Source: Allomyces macrogynus ATCC 38327 (Eukaryota > Blastocladiomycota > Blastocladiomycetes > Blastocladiales > Blastocladiaceae). From it: a DNA stretch of 12,691 nucleotides. Where the stretch lies: the NCBI GenBank assembly GCA_000151295.1, contig GG745349.1:641422-654112 (forward strand). Reading direction: 5' to 3'. Positions 8,056 through 12,691 of this stretch are shown here, one piece after another. Within the stretch, counting starts at the first letter, position 1; every line of letters starts with the position of its first letter. A model generated the notes under the pieces. The model was not told the DNA's origin and searched no databases. It saw only the letters and a program-made list of their open reading frames with translations. A program made the position numbers and the translations under genes.

Positions 8056-9890
8056 ATGAACAACATCGCCCCTCAATCGCAGCACGAAAGTTCGGCGTTC
8101 AGCGCTCTCGAGACTGCAGCAGCCCACGAGCAGAGCTTGACTGCACTTCCTGATCTCGTCCCCGAACGCATCGTCGAACGCGTTGCAAAGCTGTTCTTCC
8201 ACCCTGAAGTGGAAAAGATGAGCAGCCGCAAGGGCCTACCTGATTTTTCGCCACCTGAGGCCGCTGGCCCTGACGTGCCGCACCCTGAAATGGCCGGTCT
8301 CAAGTACTTCGTGTCAACAGTTTGCCACTCTGTCCCTGTAGAGAACGACGCGGACGCTGTGCTCGTACTCGCACACTGGGACGGCGAGCACCTGGATCCA
8401 ATGCCATTTCGTCCTCTTTACCTCGAACGCTGGTTGTGCTCAAGGAAGCTGAGCGTTTTGTTGCCCAGCAAAGTGAAACATTCCCTCGTGCACCTGTGAC
8501 ACACTTTCTCGCATGTTTCCCTGACCTCTGCCATTTTCGGCTTGCTCATGACGTTGCTCGCTTGCTATTGCGCAATCCTATTGTTGCCAAGCAGGCGTCA
8601 GTGATTGACATTCTCTGTCCGCTCTGGGATCCGAGTCAACTCATGTCTCTCAACGAAGAAGTGCTTCAAACTGTGATCAAATTCTCAATGGGATACGGCC
8701 AAACCGGCATCACCATCACTTCTCTGCCGGATTACCAAGTTGTCGTGTTCTTGTCATTGACAGCGTGCTCTGGTTCTCGTCTCTTGCCATAGCGCGCCGC
8801 TTTTATCGATCGTGGAGCACCTGAACGAGCTCATGATTCGAACCTTCAACAAAGAAGGGAACAGTCGGCTGTTGGGCGCTTTGAAAGCAATGATCACGAC
8901 CAAGTTCCCGCACCTTCTCGATCATTTGCAGCGCATTTTGTTGCCACCCTCGATTCTCAGCTTGCTCGTTGGCGTTTCAGCAAGCGATCTGCGACCATGC
9001 CGCTGACCCATTTGACGCTGCTCACGGACGAAAAGCCTGTAATGCAGTTTGAATACCTGCATCGCCTGGCCAATATTGTGTCTCTGACCGTCGACAGTTG
9101 CAACTCACTGGGCGCGAGACTGTCACGCAGTCAGGTGGCGTCCCTAGCGTGTTTCCCACACTTGAGGCACCTCTGCGCGCCTGTCGGGCCAGTGGCTTAT
9201 GGCATGGACGAGATTGAAAACGTTGCTGCGGGCGCTCTGGATCTGGTTGGCCCTGCGCCGCTCTTTCCGTCGCTCGCCACGGTCACGACCACGCCGCTCT
9301 TCTTTTCAATGACGCGTAAGATGACGTTCCTGGCGCTCAGCCGTGCTGCGATCATGCTCCCATTCAAAGCGCTGAGCATGACGCTCATCGTCCCATGCGC
9401 ACCAAAATTGACCCAGTTAGACGTGCTTGCCTCTTGGATTAGCATGCGACGGTACCAAATCACGGTCCCACAGAAACGTAGGACGTACACGCCAGATCGA
9501 GATCACATTCGCATGTACGTGCCAAGGCTGGAGTTCGTTGAATGGCACGGGTTCCAGGATGGCATTTTTTGCCCCCTTTCGACAGAAACGTCATGAAGCC
9601 AGCGCGCGGGGACCGGAATGGATTTGTGATGAGCTGAAGTTTGGATGCCTTACTGACCCTGAGCAAGTCCTTGAATTTATGGAGCGCTTGCACTTCGTAA
9701 CAGGGTGGAGAGAGCGCCCAAATGACAAATCAGTCGACCTGACGGCACAGTTTAATCACAATGAGATCAGCTTTTTGTGGAATGACCGCGGTCTCTTGAG
9801 CGAAGCAGCAGCCCCACACGTCAACGTTGAATCGCTTCTCTTTGCGACACCTCTAGCTCCCTTTGCAACACACATCAGGAGCGTAAATGG
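8056..9890 (+). pseudogene. F-box/leucine-rich-repeat-like gene relic 1
   Basis: A series of plus-strand coding segments in changing frames appears to be one decayed gene. The first (from ATG 8056) has LPDLVPERIVERV at residues 31-43, like the first half of an F-box, which docks substrate adaptors on SCF ubiquitin ligases. Later segments read as irregular leucine-rich repeats: FLACFPDLCHFRLAHDVARL (near 8510), HLNELMIRTF, HLLDHLQRILLPPSILSLL, MPLTHLTLL and LANIVSLTVDSCNSLG (near 9080), PKLTQLDVL, VPRLEFVEWHGF. The frame changes near 8330-8450, 8745-8790, 8980-9000 and 9565-9595, each by one base and without convincing splice sites. The last break lies next to runs of T6 and C5. The 3' end is uncertain because the final frame runs on to 10125. 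Pseudogene, poor sequence or unusual introns are all possible. The F-box call is tentative. Confidence 0.5.
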
Positions 9891-10038
9891 CCCTAACTCT
9901 GCCGCTGCGCGTGTCAGCCCCCCTCCGCTCCTCCTCTCCACCAGCTCTCGGCCATCAAGCACTCAATCTCGTGAATTGGCGACTACCGCGTTCCTGCCCG
10001 CGTCAACTCCCAGAACACGCTCGCGATCGACTGAATTT

Positions 10039-10854
10039 ATGACGTTGCCCACGCATGGCCCAGAACCCCGTCTTGCTGCACTCCCGCCTCTTGTCTTAGA
10101 GATCATCGTTGCGAACCTGGTCTGACCTTCGGGAACTTATCCGCGTCGCATCACTCAGAACCTCGTTTGGTTGGCCAAAACATGCCGTGCTCTTCGCCAA
10201 GTGGCGCTTGACATGCTTCTCCGCAAATACGCGACGCTCCAGGTGCTTCGCAGTGGTAAAGCGTCATTTGCTCATTCATATTGCTACTCTAATTTCCAGC
10301 CGCTGGAATTCATTGGCCCACTGTATGTCAACGTTGGCCAGCATTCCGAGGCATTGGCAACGGCCGCGCGCAATCGCCTTAAGGCTGTCGCTGTTCCTGC
10401 AAGTTGAATCCAGGCACTCATGGTTGGCCTCTGCCTGAAGCATGGAACAGGCGAAACAACTTGATGAGTAATCATTGGTAACTTCGATCAAGAAGGCACT
10501 CTTGCTGCTGCAGAAATTGACGAGTATAACTTTTGTGGCGATATCAAGCTCGGTGATTGAGGTGTCAGTCATGTTTCCGTCGTTGGTCCGTGCACTCGAA
10601 ATGGCCGTGATTCGCATCAACTTGAACGAATTGTTTGAAATGACCGTGCCTGTGCCACGTGCCCCGCTGTTATTGTCGTCCCAAACAGTCAGCGGTCCTG
10701 GTCTCCAATGTCAGGCACTGTGGATGTGACCCGCCCGTTGCAATACATCAAGGTCGTGCGGCTGCGCGCACCGCTTCTCCAGAACAGCGTTTGGCGCGTT
10801 CCCATGTATCTTGAAAAAGAAGCACGAGAGCGAACCTTCTTTTTCGGCACTTGA
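10039..10854 (+). pseudogene. F-box/leucine-rich-repeat-like gene relic 2
   Basis: This is a second, shorter relic just downstream in the same orientation. From ATG 10039 it reads LAALPPLVLEIIVANL, a good F-box first half. It resumes in another frame with VWLAKTCRALRQVALDMLL, which fits an F-box second half. Either two single-base shifts near 10120 and 10160 or a 39-nt GT-AG intron (10120-10158) would join them; the intron keeps the frame but drops several F-box residues. Further pieces are FIGPLYVNVG (to a stop at 10405-10407), FPSLVRALEMAVIRINLNEL (near 10575) and, from 10708, RPLQYIKVVRLRAPLLQNSV ending at TGA 10852-10854. Each piece is in a frame that does not connect to the last. The start of the same F-box motif in both relics suggests a local tandem duplication, though the rest has diverged. 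Confidence 0.5.
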
Positions 10855-11068
10855 AGTTGTCGTTCTTGCTGGACGTTTGAGCAGTCGCGGCAGAGGGCTT
10901 CAATGTGTCGTTCATTCACCTTGCCACGGGTTAGGGAAAGGGTGCAGAATGCAAGGCACGGGCAATGAAAATACAGACATGCATGTGTATTTGAGCTGTG
11001 AATCATGGCCCAACAATGTTGCCGCCGTCGGCGGTCAGCGATCAACGTGGGCCGTAGGTATGCATCGG
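10855..11068. other. Convergent spacer between F-box relic 2 and RFT1
   Basis: The two flanking genes end toward each other over 214 bp. I see no AATAAA on either strand and no additional gene. Confidence 0.4.
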
Positions 11069-12691
11069 TTACAACTCTCCACGCCGCAGCTTCATGATCT
11101 GCTGCAGGAACCCGCCGTCGCGCCACACACTACAAAGGAAATCGTGTCAGTCCTGTGCCCACCTTGTCCACCGTGTCCAAACCCGCGACGGTCAACGTAC
11201 ATCATGAACAGGCACAACACCGTGCACCCGGTCCCGACCGCAACGTGCGCAGCCATACTCATCCAGTCCGACCCGGGCCACAACGACTGACTCCACCGCG
11301 TCACGACCCAGCTGAGCGCAAATGCATTCACGATCGTGCGCGGCGGGAAGCACGCGCTCCACTGCTCCCACGCCGACATGCGGTGCCCCGCCACGACCGG
11401 TGCCGGAAACTGAGCAAAGAATTGCAGAATGAACCGCGACGACCACACGGCGCGTGCGAGCAAGTTGGCGCAATTGGCGAGAACGAGGCCCGTCGCGCCG
11501 AGCGGGAAGAACAGGTAACTCGCCGCACCCATGAGAGCCGTGCACACGACCAGCCACAGGTTCTGCCAGTTGAGCTGGTCGGGCGAGGCCATGCTCGCGA
11601 CAAACGCCTCGGTGATGCCGTTGATCCCCATGATCGGAATGTACCAGCAGTAGGCCGCGAGCGCCGACGAGGTCGGGTTCGAGCCGAGAATCGATGCGGC
11701 GGCGAGCTCGACGGCCGAGGGCGCGCCCGCGCCAGAGGACCACTTGGACCCGACGAGGATCGCGACAAACACGTCCGTGTAGTGCGTGCCAATGGCAATG
11801 AAAAGCAGGCCCAGGAGAAGGTTGAACTTGACGGTCAGGGAAATGATTGTGCGCGATGCTTGCGGTTGCGTTGCGCCGAGGTTGCTGAACATGATACGTG
11901 CGGCTTCCTCAATGGGCCAAAAGACGAGACGCGCAACGGTTGACCCTGTCCAATCGGGAAAAAGCGATGAGTTGGCTTTTTTGCGGATGGAAACCGCGGA
12001 GTCGAGCAAGACGGACCGTAGTTGAAGACAATGGCGTAGACGCCCTGGTGGTAGGGCGTAAAGAAGAGCGATAGAACAAACTTGTCGCCCTCGGTCAAGA
12101 AGTGCTTGAGCACCGACTGCTTGGTAAACGACCAGGCAATCGAGACCATGCTCGGGTCAATGTAGTACGACACGGGCCTATTGTGGCGCGAAATATCAGT
12201 TCCACCGTTCTTCACACCAAGAGCAAGACCAAATCGGCAAAAACGCACTTGTCCTTGACCGTATGGGTGATTCGCTTCGGCAAAAATGTCGACATGGGCA
12301 CGTCGCCCGACACGGCAAAGTACAAGAAGAAACCGAGGAAGAACGTGGCGCCAAACGAGATGCGCGCCCACGAAAACACGAGGAGACCAAGATTGTCGCC
12401 ATCGTAGACGGCCAGGGGCACACGCGACGACACACGACATGGTCAACGCGAGCCCCTCGACAATGTTGCGCAACGCAAATGTACATCAAGTGGTAACCCA
12501 CGAGAAAAATTGGGTTCAGCGAGCAGGTCGAGCCAGGTGCCAAACGCGTACATCCACACGGCCGACGTGTAGTAAGGCAAGTCGTCGACGCGCAAGTAGG
12601 TCGTGTAGTAGAGCGGCATGAGCACCGTCAGACACTGCCAAGCGCCGGCGCGATCCACGCCGCGTTCACGATCCGCTGCATGGTCGGCGTG
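11069..12691 (-). CDS. RFT1: RFT1-family ER membrane protein, C-terminal part; 5' end outside window
   Basis: RFT1 is a polytopic ER protein required for N-glycosylation, linked to handling of the Man5GlcNAc2-PP-dolichol precursor. Exons in transcription order: beyond the edge to 12249, 12177-12017, 11945-11201, 11129-11069. The three introns (12248-12178, 12016-11946, 11200-11130) are each exactly 71 nt with donors GTGCGT, GTCCGT and GTACGT; all joins keep frame. Landmarks: YYIDPSMVSIAWSFTKQSVL then KHFLTEGDKFVLSLF, HQGVYAIVFNYG joined to STVARLVFWPIEEAARIMF, the YCWYIPIMGINGITEAFVAS segment, GATGLVLANCANLLAR, and the charged tail WRDGGFLQQIMKLRRGEL. Several hydrophobic membrane segments are evident. 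The edge exon also matches (NAAWIAPALG, LTVLMPLYYTTYL, WMYAFGTWLDLLAEP, YHLMYIC, LRNIVEGLAL, ISFGATFFLGFFLYFAVSG) but shifts frame near 12626-12640, 12505-12514, 12471-12480 and 12421-12436. The N-terminal third is missing. Confidence 0.87.

Noticed and set aside
11155..11943. A 262-codon open frame on the plus strand, rich in Arg, His and Glu
   Set aside because: It is the antisense shadow of the largest RFT1 exon, whose membrane segments and family motifs are clear.
1..12691. Transposon, CRISPR array, tRNA or rRNA genes
   Set aside because: I saw no terminal repeats, transposase or reverse transcriptase motifs, regularly spaced repeats or recognisable structural RNA.

Overview
This window looks like nuclear DNA from a fungus. 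Genes are split by short GT-AG introns (mostly 55 to 95 nt, donors such as GTACGT, GTGCGT and GTATGT, branch-point-like CTGAC/CTGAT near several acceptors). Coding sequence is GC-rich. URC4 (DUF1688) plus I78-type peptidase inhibitors point to fungi; an early-diverging lineage (chytrid or blastocladiomycete) is only a guess.

Layout. Positions 1-2760 are gene-poor and hold three relatives of one small two-exon gene. I recognise it as the I78 (Aspergillus elastase inhibitor-like) peptidase inhibitor family. Two copies on the minus strand (458-768 and 1295-1625) are broken. A third on the plus strand (2208-2532) is diverged but may be intact. Positions 2989-5408 (minus) encode a C2 + RasGAP protein of about 754 residues in three exons, with a 70-residue insertion inside the C2 domain. 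Positions 6092-7883 (minus) encode URC4, a uracil-catabolism protein of about 497 residues in five exons, with one apparent single-base frame break. Positions 8056-10854 (plus) hold two tandem F-box/leucine-rich-repeat-like genes whose reading frame is broken many times, probably relics. Positions 11069-12691 (minus) hold the C-terminal part of RFT1, an ER membrane protein of N-glycosylation. Its last three exons are clean, but the exon at the window edge has four frame breaks in about 220 bases.

The genes do not form one pathway: Ras signalling, pyrimidine catabolism, ubiquitin-ligase adaptor relics, ER glycosylation and peptidase inhibition are simply adjacent. URC4 and the first F-box relic start back to back over 172 bp. 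The second F-box relic and RFT1 converge over 214 bp. The most notable item is the I78 cluster, visible only after splicing and frame correction by eye. Exon structures below were deduced from protein-family conservation and splice consensus, without a search or transcript data.
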